This document shows, piece after piece, positions 46,328 through 56,300 of a stretch of 64,000 bases of DNA (position 1 is its first letter; each line of letters starts with the position of its first letter). The DNA is taken from positions 62,001 to 126,000 of the forward strand of contig NZ_STGF01000004.1 in the NCBI RefSeq assembly GCF_005222705.1, given 5' to 3'. The DNA comes from Paenibacillus sp. SY21-1. Lineage in GTDB: Bacteria; Bacillota; Bacilli; Paenibacillales; Paenibacillaceae. Both the position numbers and the translations under genes were made by a program. Below the pieces are notes generated by a model, which was not told where the DNA came from, did no database searches, and saw nothing but the letters and a program-made list of their open reading frames with translations.

Positions 46328-46590
46328 ATGGTGTCTCAGACATTTACCGTGCTCAATCCATCGGGCTTTCAGCCCGTCCGACGAAAGTATTCGTTCAGAA
46401 GGTCGGCACTTTTCCATGCAAGGTCAGCGTTATCAAGGGCGATAAGAAAGTGAATGGCAAGAGCTCGTTAAGCATGCTTACGCTAGGCATTCAGCACAAC
46501 GATCAAGTTACTTTGGAAATAGAAGGCGAGCAAGAGGAGCAGGCATTGGCGGAGCTTGGAGCGCTGTTGACGCATATTTACGAGGAATAG
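46328..46590 (+). pseudogene. HPr-like phosphocarrier gene, frameshifted at the active-site His codon
   Basis: From ATG at 46328 the frame reads MVSQTFTVLNPSGF, a good HPr N-terminus, then goes wrong. One frame over, the sequence continues ARPTKVFVQKVGTF, VNGKSSLSMLTLGI (regulatory Ser46 region) and a normal C-terminus to the stop at 46590. The junction is GGC TTT CA-GCC CGT: adding one base to the CA would restore Gly-Phe-His-Ala-Arg-Pro with the catalytic His15. So a single-base deletion sits in the His codon itself. The long open frame starting at 46258 shows Ser at that place, but its upstream part is not HPr. Sequencing error is an alternative. Confidence 0.75.
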
Positions 46591-46727
46591 CAACAGCGCC
46601 AGCTACCGTATGACTATCGTAATGAGGTATGTCTCTATACGGCCTACCGAATTACACGCGCAAGGAGCAGTCCCAACAGGGCTGGTACGATAGAGGAAAT
46701 TTCGCGTTTTGCACCCGAAAATCGACC

Positions 46728-46760
46728 ATAAAAATAGATCAACCAGCAAAAAAGGTTGAC
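46728..46760 (-). terminator. Candidate minus-strand terminator
   Basis: On the minus strand TCAACC/GGTTGA-type stem with a T-rich loop followed by TATTTTT. It lies about 135 bases past the bacteriophytochrome stop, downstream of a stronger hairpin. Confidence 0.4.
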
Positions 46761-46770
46761 CTAATAATGC

Positions 46771-46816
46771 GAAGACCTCAATTTCCACTGCGAAGCGGGA
46801 AATGAGGTCTTCTATT
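46771..46816. terminator. Strong hairpin between the HPr remnant and the phytochrome gene
   Basis: GAAGACCTCA pairs with TGAGGTCTTC, extended by ATTTCC/GGGAAA, followed on the plus strand by TATTTT. It lies between convergent units and can end transcription from both sides. The rest of 46591-46894 has no supported gene. Confidence 0.65.
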
Positions 46817-46894
46817 TTCGAAATAAATCGGCACTGTGCTGGTTTGAAAAATCATAGTTCGACGTTGGTCGTTCTGAAGGCCGAAGGCTGCTGA

Positions 46895-49450
46895 CTAACC
46901 GTCCACTCCGTTTTTCCCCTTGGCCTTGGCTGCAAGCAGCGCGTTCTCCGCAGTGGAGAGAAGCTTATCCTTGTCAAGCGCTTGGGAGGGCTTGAGCGAA
47001 GCGACGCCGAGACTGACCGTAATAACCTCCTCGGAAACGCCCGGATTCATATAAATCTGCGCAGACGCGATAAACGCACGAATTCGCTCCGCGATTATGC
47101 GCGCCTCCTCGATATCGGTCTCGGGAAGCAGAACGGCGAACGATTCGCCATCATACCGGTAAATAAGCTCCATATCGAGTCCTTCGACGGCAATCAGCAC
47201 ATTGGCTACCCATTGCAAGCACAGGTTGCCGCCCTGATACCCGTTTATTTCGTTGTACAGCTTGAAGTTGTCAAGATCAAGCACGACAAGCCCGAGCGGC
47301 ACCCCGGTATCCAGTGAAGCCTCCCATAGCTCATTCAAGTCCTCATGAAACCGCCGGCGGTTCGGCAATTCGGTGAGCGGGTCGGTATGCAGCATTTCCT
47401 TGAGCTGCTGCGCCGTATCGGCGAAGGATAACATCTGCTGGGAATTGTCCGAAACGTCCCGCAGCAGCGTAAGAACGGTAGCGGCTCCGTCGTTCACGAC
47501 GAGAGCAATCGTAAATTCCAGTAGAATCGATTCGCCTAAATCGCTTGTGACCGTATGCTGAAAGGAAACGAGCGGCTCCGTAATGTTGCCTTGCTGAAAC
47601 CGTTCCTTAAAGGAGGGACGGTCGATTGGCGAAGCAAAGCCGGCCCATTCACGTTCCAGCAGCGCCTCAGGCGAGCCCGTTTGCAGCAGACGGGCGGCAC
47701 TGGCGTTCGCGTAGGCGATATGATCATCCTTGATGGCCAGGAAAGCGACGGACGATTGATTCATCAGGTTCAAATAGCGATTCTCATTTTCCTTGAACTG
47801 CTGGGCATGCATACGCGCCTTTTCTTCCGCCAGCTGGAGCTGTACGCGCGAGCGCTGGAGCGAGATCGCCCGCAAGTCCGCAAGCAGCCGGATTTCTCTA
47901 TGCTTCCACGGCAATGACGTTGCGGCGACAACCTGCTGCCATTTCTCAAACGATTTGCGCGGGGACAGCCTAACGCCGTCATTTTCCTGTATAACGGCTT
48001 TTGCCGGATCGCCTGCCCACTCGACGACGCGTACAAGCTCGGGGCGAAACCACATCATGTATTCCTGATGGTCCTCCGACAGCGGCAAATACATCATTCC
48101 GGATGCCTCATGTTTATAGGGCTGAGCCTCCCCGTTGTCCAGGCTGAGCTGAGAGCTGTAGAACACATTGTCGTCAAGCCGCTGTACGGTCCACTCCTGC
48201 AACCGCTTAACGTCCGCGGCATCCGGCGTAACGCCAAGCAGCGACAGCTTGCTGCCAAACATGATGGCCACACCGGAGGCGTCCATTAAGGCGAGCAGCG
48301 CTTCTTGCTCGACCGACAAAGCTTCATGAACGCGCTCTTCGCTTAATTCCCCAATGAATAAGGTGGAGATATGATTGGCTATCGACTTCAGCCTGATCTC
48401 GGCCTCGTATTCGTCCAACTGCTGCCTTTGGTAGAATTCATTGGAGAAAAAGGCGCCGAGAAAATTGCACAGCTTGCGAACGCGATGCGAGACATATTTC
48501 GGCGAATAATGATGGCAGGTTATCAGGCCCCAGAGCTGCTGATCGTGTATAAGCGAAATGGTCATAGTGGCGCCAACGCCCATGTTATGAAGATATTCAA
48601 TGTGCATAGGCGACACGCTTCTTAGCACGGACAAGCTTAAATTAAGCGGCTTGCCCGTCAGCGAGTTGATCGGCGGAATAACCTCAACCGGTTTGTAATG
48701 GACATCGACAATCGTCCGAAGCCAGTTTCTCAAATATAGCGCGCGCGCTTGCTTGGGAATGTCCGAAGCAGGGTAGTGGTGGCCGAGAAACGGCTCCAGA
48801 CCTTGGTTTTTCGCTTCGGCAATCACTTTTCCGTTCCAGTTGGTGTCAAACTCGTATATCATCACTCGATCATAGCCGAGCATCAGCTTGATTTGCTCTG
48901 CGGCAATCTGGCTTGCGTCTATTCGATTCGCGGCTTGCTTAATGAGCGTAAAAAAGGTTTGAATCCATTCAAAATCGTTTAAGCCCTGGTCTTCCTCGTG
49001 CTGCCGGGGCTCAAGCTCCAGAATGAGCACGCCGTCGCTTTCATGCACTATGGCCGTAAATTCTACCACTTCGCCGTTGACCGGTAGATTGAGATGGCCA
49101 TAGCGCAGCTGCGCCGTATCCGGCGTGCGGTCGTCGTATTCAAGCAGCTTGCGAAGCTGCGGCTCTCCGAGCACCTCCGTTACGGACATGCCAAGCAACT
49201 GCTCGGCGGGACGGCCAAGCAGCTCAAAGGCATTGCGGCTCGCATTCACAATTTGGCGGGAGGCGTCGTTTACAAATGCAAGCAAAACGCCATGCGGCTG
49301 AATGAGGCCGGGGATATGAATAGGCTCTTTGTCGCAATTGGTCAAATCGACCGATTCGTTGGCTATAAAATCTCCATCCGTAAGAAGTGTTCGATTCAAT
49401 TGTCCGTTATGCAATCGATTGGACTGGTCTGGACTATTCACCTGCTTCAC
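46895..49450 (-). CDS. Bacteriophytochrome with PAS and degenerate GGDEF output domain
   Basis: 851 residues from GTG at 49450. Order: short N-terminal arm with Cys39 (DLTNCDKEPIHIPG), the expected biliverdin attachment site; PAS (about 45-140); GAF with PASDIP and MHIEYLHNMGV (about 160-330); PHY with the tongue motif PRKSF (about 480); extra PAS (about 555-680); GGDEF-type domain (about 690-851). In the last, the GGDEF signature reads D-G-E-S-F (RYDGESFA), so cyclic di-GMP synthesis is doubtful, though TDPLTELPNRRRF is intact. The protein should sense red/far-red light through biliverdin made by the heme oxygenase encoded 35 bases upstream in the same operon. The start codon is uncertain because a second GTG follows three codons later. 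Confidence 0.9.
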   Translation of the reverse strand: MKQVNSPDQSNRLHNGQLNRTLLTDGDFIANESVDLTNCDKEPIHIPGLIQPHGVLLAFVNDASRQIVNASRNAFELLGRPAEQLLGMSVTEVLGEPQLRKLLEYDDRTPDTAQLRYGHLNLPVNGEVVEFTAIVHESDGVLILELEPRQHEEDQGLNDFEWIQTFFTLIKQAANRIDASQIAAEQIKLMLGYDRVMIYEFDTNWNGKVIAEAKNQGLEPFLGHHYPASDIPKQARALYLRNWLRTIVDVHYKPVEVIPPINSLTGKPLNLSLSVLRSVSPMHIEYLHNMGVGATMTISLIHDQQLWGLITCHHYSPKYVSHRVRKLCNFLGAFFSNEFYQRQQLDEYEAEIRLKSIANHISTLFIGELSEERVHEALSVEQEALLALMDASGVAIMFGSKLSLLGVTPDAADVKRLQEWTVQRLDDNVFYSSQLSLDNGEAQPYKHEASGMMYLPLSEDHQEYMMWFRPELVRVVEWAGDPAKAVIQENDGVRLSPRKSFEKWQQVVAATSLPWKHREIRLLADLRAISLQRSRVQLQLAEEKARMHAQQFKENENRYLNLMNQSSVAFLAIKDDHIAYANASAARLLQTGSPEALLEREWAGFASPIDRPSFKERFQQGNITEPLVSFQHTVTSDLGESILLEFTIALVVNDGAATVLTLLRDVSDNSQQMLSFADTAQQLKEMLHTDPLTELPNRRRFHEDLNELWEASLDTGVPLGLVVLDLDNFKLYNEINGYQGGNLCLQWVANVLIAVEGLDMELIYRYDGESFAVLLPETDIEEARIIAERIRAFIASAQIYMNPGVSEEVITVSLGVASLKPSQALDKDKLLSTAENALLAAKAKGKNGVDG

Positions 49451-49485
49451 CTGCTTCCGTGTTAAAACTCATGTTCGTTGTCGCG

Positions 49486-50067
49486 TTAGCGCTCCAGCCA
49501 CGTTCCAATCTTTACAAACGTATCGATTGCGGCTTCAAGCGTCTGGCGCTCGGCATCCTCTGCGGAAACCTGCTCGGTAAGCAGCGCTCCAAATTGCTGC
49601 CAGCGCGGGCGTGTATCGCCCCCGTAGCCGTTGAAATAATGCAAATTGCGCTCAGGCTCAAGCGGCAAATAGGTCTGAAGCTTGCGTGTAATCATCTGCC
49701 CGCCCAGCATAGAGCCCTCAAGCACATACATGCAGCCTAGCGTGCGCTCGAAGGTTGAAACATCAGGCAGCCGGTCGCATAAAGGCAGCGCTTGAATATC
49801 GGCTTCGCTTAACCCAAGCGCCAGCAGATCCTTCTCCAGACGGGGGGAGTGAAGGCGGGCGCCTATATCAAAGCCGCACCGGCTCCATTCGGGTCGGTTC
49901 TGCCATTGCTGCTCCAACGGATAAATAAACGTATAAAATTTCTCCAAATACTTGCGGTACTCATCTATTGTCAAGCTATTGTTCATGATGGCTTTGGCAT
50001 ATCTATTTTGTTCAACCTGATCGTGGTGGGGAGCAGTAGCTTCTTTAAGCTTCAACATTATGCTCAT
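49486..50067 (-). CDS. Heme oxygenase (BphO-like)
   Basis: 193 residues with AAAGGAGG about 12 bases before the ATG. It starts MSIMLKLKEATAPHHDQVE, where the His of the ATAxxHxxxE pattern is the proximal heme ligand. A second hallmark is the distal helix with YVLEGSMLGGQMI (about residues 115-127; the Gly-rich kink over the heme). It opens heme to biliverdin, the chromophore of the phytochrome downstream, and may also release iron. A Fur-like palindrome lies right in front of it. Confidence 0.92.
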   Translation of the reverse strand: MSIMLKLKEATAPHHDQVEQNRYAKAIMNNSLTIDEYRKYLEKFYTFIYPLEQQWQNRPEWSRCGFDIGARLHSPRLEKDLLALGLSEADIQALPLCDRLPDVSTFERTLGCMYVLEGSMLGGQMITRKLQTYLPLEPERNLHYFNGYGGDTRPRWQQFGALLTEQVSAEDAERQTLEAAIDTFVKIGTWLER

Positions 50068-50090
50068 GGTCTATCAAGACCTCCTTTGAA

Positions 50091-50104
50091 TGATAATGTT
50101 ATCA
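50091..50104. promoter_or_regulatory. Fur-like palindrome before the heme oxygenase gene
   Basis: TGATAATGTTATCA is the Fur 7-1-7 box lacking one central base. It is 24 bases upstream of the heme oxygenase ATG, just beyond the ribosome site. Iron control of a heme-degrading enzyme would make sense, but the spacing change may weaken binding; PerR-type recognition is an alternative. Confidence 0.4.
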
Positions 50105-50292
50105 CAATTGACATGATTATGATAGGACGCTTTGGGCGAATAAGCCGCGATTTCCTGCGGTTTTACTGGATTTCCATTATATTTCAGAGCTTGCCTTTCC
50201 TGCTTCCGCTGCCGTGTTGGCCTGGAGTCACTGCTTAATTTAATCGACATCGTTCTGAACATTTTCACCTTACTGGCGGCTCATGGGTGTTT

Positions 50293-50320
50293 TATAATGT
50301 AAACGCATACATAATGTAAA
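50293..50320 (+). promoter_or_regulatory. -10 box and 10-base direct repeat before the large SLH glycosidase
   Basis: A perfect TATAAT at 50293-50298 with a poor -35 (TTACTG, 17-base spacing). ATAATGTAAA occurs twice, at 50294-50303 and 50311-50320, 17 bases apart, covering the -10 and the start region. A regulator may bind the repeats; otherwise they are chance. The AAAGGAG site for the gene is the end of the second copy. Confidence 0.4.
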
Positions 50321-50333
50321 AGGAGTGAAACCG

Positions 50334-53300
50334 ATGAAGGGGAAATGGAAACGCCGGATGGCTATGTTGCTTGCCGGTGCGGTCGCGATGACCTATATGC
50401 CTGCGGGCGGCGGCGGACAAGCCGCGGAGGCGGCGTCAGGGGTTCCGGCGCCTATTTATAGCTGGGAGTTTGAAAGCGGTCAAGTAGACGGGAGGATGGT
50501 GCGCAATGCCGGCAGCGCCGCGGGGAGCGAGGCCTCCGCATCGCTGCATGCAGGCGCAGCCGTCGCCGGGGACAGCGTTCGGGGAAGCGTGCTGACCTTG
50601 CCTGGCGGGCCGGCCGGGACAGGAGGCTGGCTAACGTTGCCATCGACGCTGTACGGGCAGGTGGACGATCAGCTCACCATTATGATGTGGGCGAATGTGG
50701 CTCCCGAATCGGGAGCGTATACGCGGCTTTTTTCTTCCACTATCAATGAAAAAGGGCTTACGTATAACGGAGTCGGCAACTGGAGCGATCCCGAGTTTTC
50801 CTTGGTGACTGGCGGAGACACGTACAATCATCGGATATACACGGGGTCGAATGCCGCCGCGGCCGCCTCCTACAAAGGGGATGTCGTATGGGATGAAAGC
50901 ATGTCGAAAGGAACGTGGCAGCATGTAGCGGTTTCCATGCACAAGAATGGAAGCTACAAGGTGTATGTAGACGGCGAGGAGCAGGCTGCTGGTTCGTTGT
51001 ACGGCAGCAACAGCTCGGCGGGAGCGACGATGGCAAGCGTGCTGGACGCTTTTTTTCAAGCGGACAACCTTGCGGCTCTGACATTCAATGATTTCGGTAG
51101 ATCATTGTATCAATCAGACGCCGATGTAAAAGGATCATTTGATGATATTCGCTTTTACAATGTCTCGCTTTCCGGAGCAGAAGTGAAGGCGGCTTACGAT
51201 CAGTATTTTGCTCCCGAGCCGGATCAGGATTTGGCAACCAGCTACACCTTTGAGAGCGTGAACGGAAAAGAGGTTGCCAATGACGTGTCGGGCGGGGCCG
51301 CGGCCGTGCTTGGCGATGCGGCCTCGGTTGTAGTGGACGACGAGCGGGGCAAGGTTCTAAGCCTGCCGGGCGGAGCCGCCAATGCGGGAAGCTGGCTGAC
51401 GCTTCCAGGCGATTTGTTCGCCGGGGTTAACGGCGACGACGGCTTTGCCATTTCGTTATGGCTCAAGGTACCCGCAGGAGCGGCGGATGCGAGCTATACC
51501 CGCCTGTTCGCGGCAAGCCCCTATGCGCTGGGGGGAAGCGAGCAGGGGTACAATCGCTGGATGGACCCTGAGCTGGCCCTTGTCAGAGGGGGAGGGGACT
51601 ACAATGCCCGGCTGTTTAACGGCATCGCCGCCAACCGGGCTGCCGGCAACGGCGTCGATATCCATTTTGACAGAGGCTTCAAAACGGATCAGTGGCAGCA
51701 TGTCGTGCTTACGATGAACAAGTCGTCTTATGATGTCTATCTCGACGGTCAGCCGGTCGCGAACGTTGACAATGCGACTATCAAGCGGTTTGCCGCGAAT
51801 TCGATCGGCGAGGCTCTTCCTTCCTTTTTTGAAGCGAATTATCCGGCATCGCTCGTCAACAATGCGCTTGGCCGGTCGCTTTATACGTCGGACCGCAATT
51901 TCACGGGTCTAATCGACGATTTTGCCTTTTACAAGCGCCACTTGACGGCCTCCGAGGTTGCCGCTTTAAGCGGGATCGGCGATATGGGCGCGTTGAACGC
52001 GCTGATTGGCGCAGCGGAGCAGTTGAACGGCAGCGGCTATACGGAAGCATCCTACGCTCATTTGCAGGCTGCCCTTTCGGAAGCAATAGCTTTTGCGGCG
52101 GGACAGCAGCATCCCACGCAGGGCGCGATCGACGAGCAGCAGCGGAAGCTGCAGGCGGCGCTGGACGGACTTAAAGAGAAGCTGCCGGATACGCTGAAGC
52201 CGGATTACTTCTATTCGTTCGACGCGTCGGCGGACAATCAAGGCAAGCTTGCCAATGAAGGATCGGCAGGAGCCTTCGCCGCAGCTCTGCAAAAGGGAGC
52301 GCAGCTAAGAACGGACGCCGAACGCGGCCAGGTGCTGAATTTGCCGGGCGGCTCGAACGGGGAGGGCGGCTGGCTGGACTTGCCGGGCAATTTGTTTGAG
52401 GATGTGACGCAGGAGAGCGGCTTTACGGCGGCAATGTGGGTGAACCTGCACTCATCCTCCCATTCGTGGTCGCGGCTTTTCGACGCGGGCTCCGCGAATT
52501 ACGGCTCGGGCAGCGCTCCATTCTTCTACGTGTCGACACAGAACGGCAGCGAGGTGAACACGGGCGGCGGCAAGCAATATATGAACGGGTATACCGTACC
52601 GAAATCGGCCTGGGCGCATGTTGCCTACACGGTGAAGGACGGCGTTCAGACGGCGTATGTAAACGGGATTCCGGTCAAAACGATGGAGGCGGACAAAGCC
52701 ATATTTGCGCTTGCGCGGCAATTTGACAAAAATGCGGTCGGTCGCTCGCGCTTCAGCGCCGATCCCGATCTCCGCGCGCAGCTTGACGATGTGATGTTTT
52801 TCAAGAAAGCGCTGGATGGCGACGGCGTGATGACGCTCGTCGGCCAAGCGAACAATTCGATGCTGAGAAGCGTCGCCTTCGCCGGGAAAACACAGCAGGT
52901 GGCTCCGGGGACGCTGGAGGTCACGGTTCCGCTTGACGGCATCAGTCCGCCGGCATCTGCCGAGCAGATTACGCTTGCGACGGCTAATCCGGCTGCCAAG
53001 ACGGCCCTGGTCAAGCTTGACACGTCGAGCTACAGGGCGACGGTTACATCGGCAAACGGCAAGATGACATCGGTCTATACGCTCCGTTTCTTCGACAACA
53101 TTCGCGGAGCTACGGCCAATTTCAGGATGACGCAATCGACGGGGCCGATTATGCATGGAGCGAGCGGCTTCCTGTACGGCATCAGCGAGCCGAACGTACC
53201 GACGATCGATTTGCTGTCCCCACTGAAGCCCAAGGTCATCGTGCAGAAGGCGCCGGGAGGCTTGCAGCATCCGTCCGGAGACGGCGTGCGCATTTCCGAC

Positions 53301-56300
53301 GCCGTGCTGGAGGCGGGTGTCGAGCAGATCCAGATTTATATTCAGGATATGTATTACCAGTGGCCTTATGAATACAAGGGGCTTGAGCAATACGAGGAGC
53401 TGGCCGTCGAAACGGTCTTGAAATCGCAAAGCCATGCGAACAGCGACAAGTTTGTTTACGTTATTTTCAACGAGCCGGATCAGATCTGGTTTGGCGGTAA
53501 AATGAATGATTCCGGCTTCTATCCGGCCTGGAAGCGAATCTACGACGCGGTTAAACAGGCAGACCCTGGGGCGCGTATCGCCGGACCAAACGTAGCGGGC
53601 TACAATGTCGCGGAAATCGACGGTTTTATGCGGTATTGCAAGGCGAACAACTGCATTCCCGACGTTGTGACCTGGCACGAGCTTCCGAACGACAACGGCG
53701 CTTTCGAGAAGAGATGGGATACGAATTACAACCATTACCGCAGTTTGGAGCAAAAATACGACATTCCTGAAAAACAAATCGTCATTAATGAATATGCCTG
53801 GTTTGAGGACCCGGGCGCGGCGGGCAGTCTGATCCAGTGGCTGGCGCGTTTTGAGGAGAAAAAGGTGTATGGCTCTATCGCCTACTGGCATTTGGCCAAC
53901 TCGCTGAACGAGCTGGCAGCGGACGCCAACAAGCCTAACGGCGCGTGGTGGCTGTACAAATGGTACGCCGATATGAGCGGCGATACGGTGAAGGTCGAGA
54001 CGAGCCAGGTGAAGCCTGACGGCATGTACGGGCTTGCGTCGATCGATGCGGAGAAGAAGACGGCTTATGCGCTGTTCGGCGGAGAGGACGGCGTACTGAC
54101 CAGCTCGCTGAAGGAGCTTGCCGAGCACGAGGCTTTCAAGGATGCGGATAGCGTGCACGTGAAGCTGTACCGCACCAAATTTACCGGGTATTACGGCATG
54201 CAGGAAGCTCCTGTGCTGGAGTACGACGGAGATATGGCGCTGATCGATGGGGCGCTCGACATTACGGTAAACGGCGCAAACGCGCTCGACGGCTTTTTGG
54301 CGATCGTAACGCCGGCCACGGGCAAAACGGATGTGACCGCTCCGGCTTGGTCGCGGACGTATGAAGCGGAGCTCGCGGCGGTTTCCGGCGCGGCTACCGC
54401 ATCCGGCGACGCAAGTCCCGTATCCGGGTGGAAATACGTTGACCGTATCGGCGTTGGCGACAGCGTGACCTTTGATGTAGACGTTCCGCAGGCTGGCCTG
54501 TACAGGCTGGATATTTATTACGGCAACAATGCCAGAACGGAAGGCGGGCGGAATCGCGCGCAAGGGGATCTGGCGAAGCAGAGCCTGACGGTAGATGGAG
54601 GCGCAGCGCAGGAGCTTGTGTACGCTTCCACGATTTTTAACGATTATTTTTCCAGTAAAACCGTATATATCGATCTGGCGCAAGGCGCGCATACGATCAA
54701 GCTGACGGGCAGCGGCGGCATGGACGCTTCGCTCGACAAGTTGGATCTGAGCTATGCGGGGGCAAGCGGCAGCGATCCGCTCGCGCGCCCTCAACGCTAT
54801 GAGGCGGAGGAGGCGCAGCTCGCGCCGGGCCTAATCAAAGGCATGTCCGGCAGCGGCTTTAGCTCGGGCGGCTATGCGGAGGGCGAGGGCGAAGCGCAGT
54901 TTACTGTCGTTGTGCCGGTAAACGGCTACTACAAGCTGACGGCCGGCTATGCCGCCGATTCGGCCGCCAAGCTGAAGCTGTCCCAGCGAATCGTCCGGCA
55001 TGCCGAGGACGCAAGCGCGGATGCCAAGCTGACGATCGACTGGAGCCCGCTCGGGGAATACGCGCTGGAGGCCGGGAATGAATTTCAAGCGGTGTCGGGA
55101 ATCAGCGTCTACCTTGCGGCGGGAGCAAACGCGCTGCGGACGGTAAGCGACAAGCCGGTCAAGCTGGATTATTTGGAGCTGAAGCTTGACCGTGAAGCGA
55201 CGGCGAATTCGACGACAATTATTGAAGCGGAAGCGGGTAAGCTGTTTGGCGAAGCGAAGATTGTCGCAAATGACAGCTTCTCGGGCGGCAGGTACGTAGA
55301 CGGGATCGGGAAAAGCAGGGAAAACGGCCTGACGCTGACCGTTCAGGCAGAGTCTGCTGGCCGATACAAGCTGGCCGTCGACTACAGCAACAACGAGCCC
55401 GCTCCGCCGATTGTAACGGCCGAGCACCCGAATGGCTATATCCATCCGTACAATTCCGATTTGGTCGAGCGTTATGCCCAAATCGCCGTGAACGACGGCA
55501 AGCCGCAAACCGTGTATTTCATTAATACACTGGCTTGGAACGCAACGCGCAACGTTGTCGTGGACATCGAGCTGAAGAAGGGCGCGAACACGATAACGCT
55601 CTACAACGACAATTCATACCGGTTCAGCGACGTTGTCCAGTACGCGCCTTATTTCGACCGGTTCTCCGTTGCGCCGGCGGCGTTGTCCGAAGGCCAGACG
55701 ACGGAGGAGCCGGGCACGAATCCGGGAGGCGGAAATTCCGGGGGCGGCAACGCCGGCAATGGCGGTGGAGCTGTAGAAGGCGGCAATCCTGTCCTTGTCA
55801 TTGCGGACGGAAAAGCTACGCAGCTGCAAGGAAGGGTTACGCTTTCGGAGACGGCGGGACGGAAAAGCGTCCTTGTAGAGCTTGAGGACGACAAGGTGAT
55901 CGCATGGCTCGAACAGAACGAGGTTCAAACGCTCACCATCTCCGCGCCGGAGGGCACTGCGGAGGCGACGGTCGTCATTAGTCCTAAGTTGGCAGCGGCG
56001 CTTGGAGAGCGCGGGGTCGATCTGGAATGGAGAGCCGGACGCGGCGTCTACGTGCTGCCTGCCAAGGAGCTTCGCCTGGAACGGCTGGCCAGACTGTTCG
56101 GAGAGCAGGCAGCGCCGGAGTCGGTCGGCATCCGCATCAGCGTGTCGGAACCGACGGACGAGCAGGCGCGCGCCTTGGACGCTGCAAAGCCAAACCATCT
56201 GGCCCTTGTGGCGGCGCCGCTTGACTTCAAGGTGGAGGCCGTTTATGACGGAGGCAAGGAAATGGCTGTTGTTCACACGTTTAGCGGCTATGTGCTGCGC

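Noticed and set aside
52452..54794. Long antisense open frame (780 residues) inside the SLH glycosidase; similar ones at 29077-30432 and 24299-25345 in the NRPS genes
   Set aside because: Composition is typical of the reverse of GC-rich codons (Arg/His/Leu-rich), with no motifs or ribosome sites.
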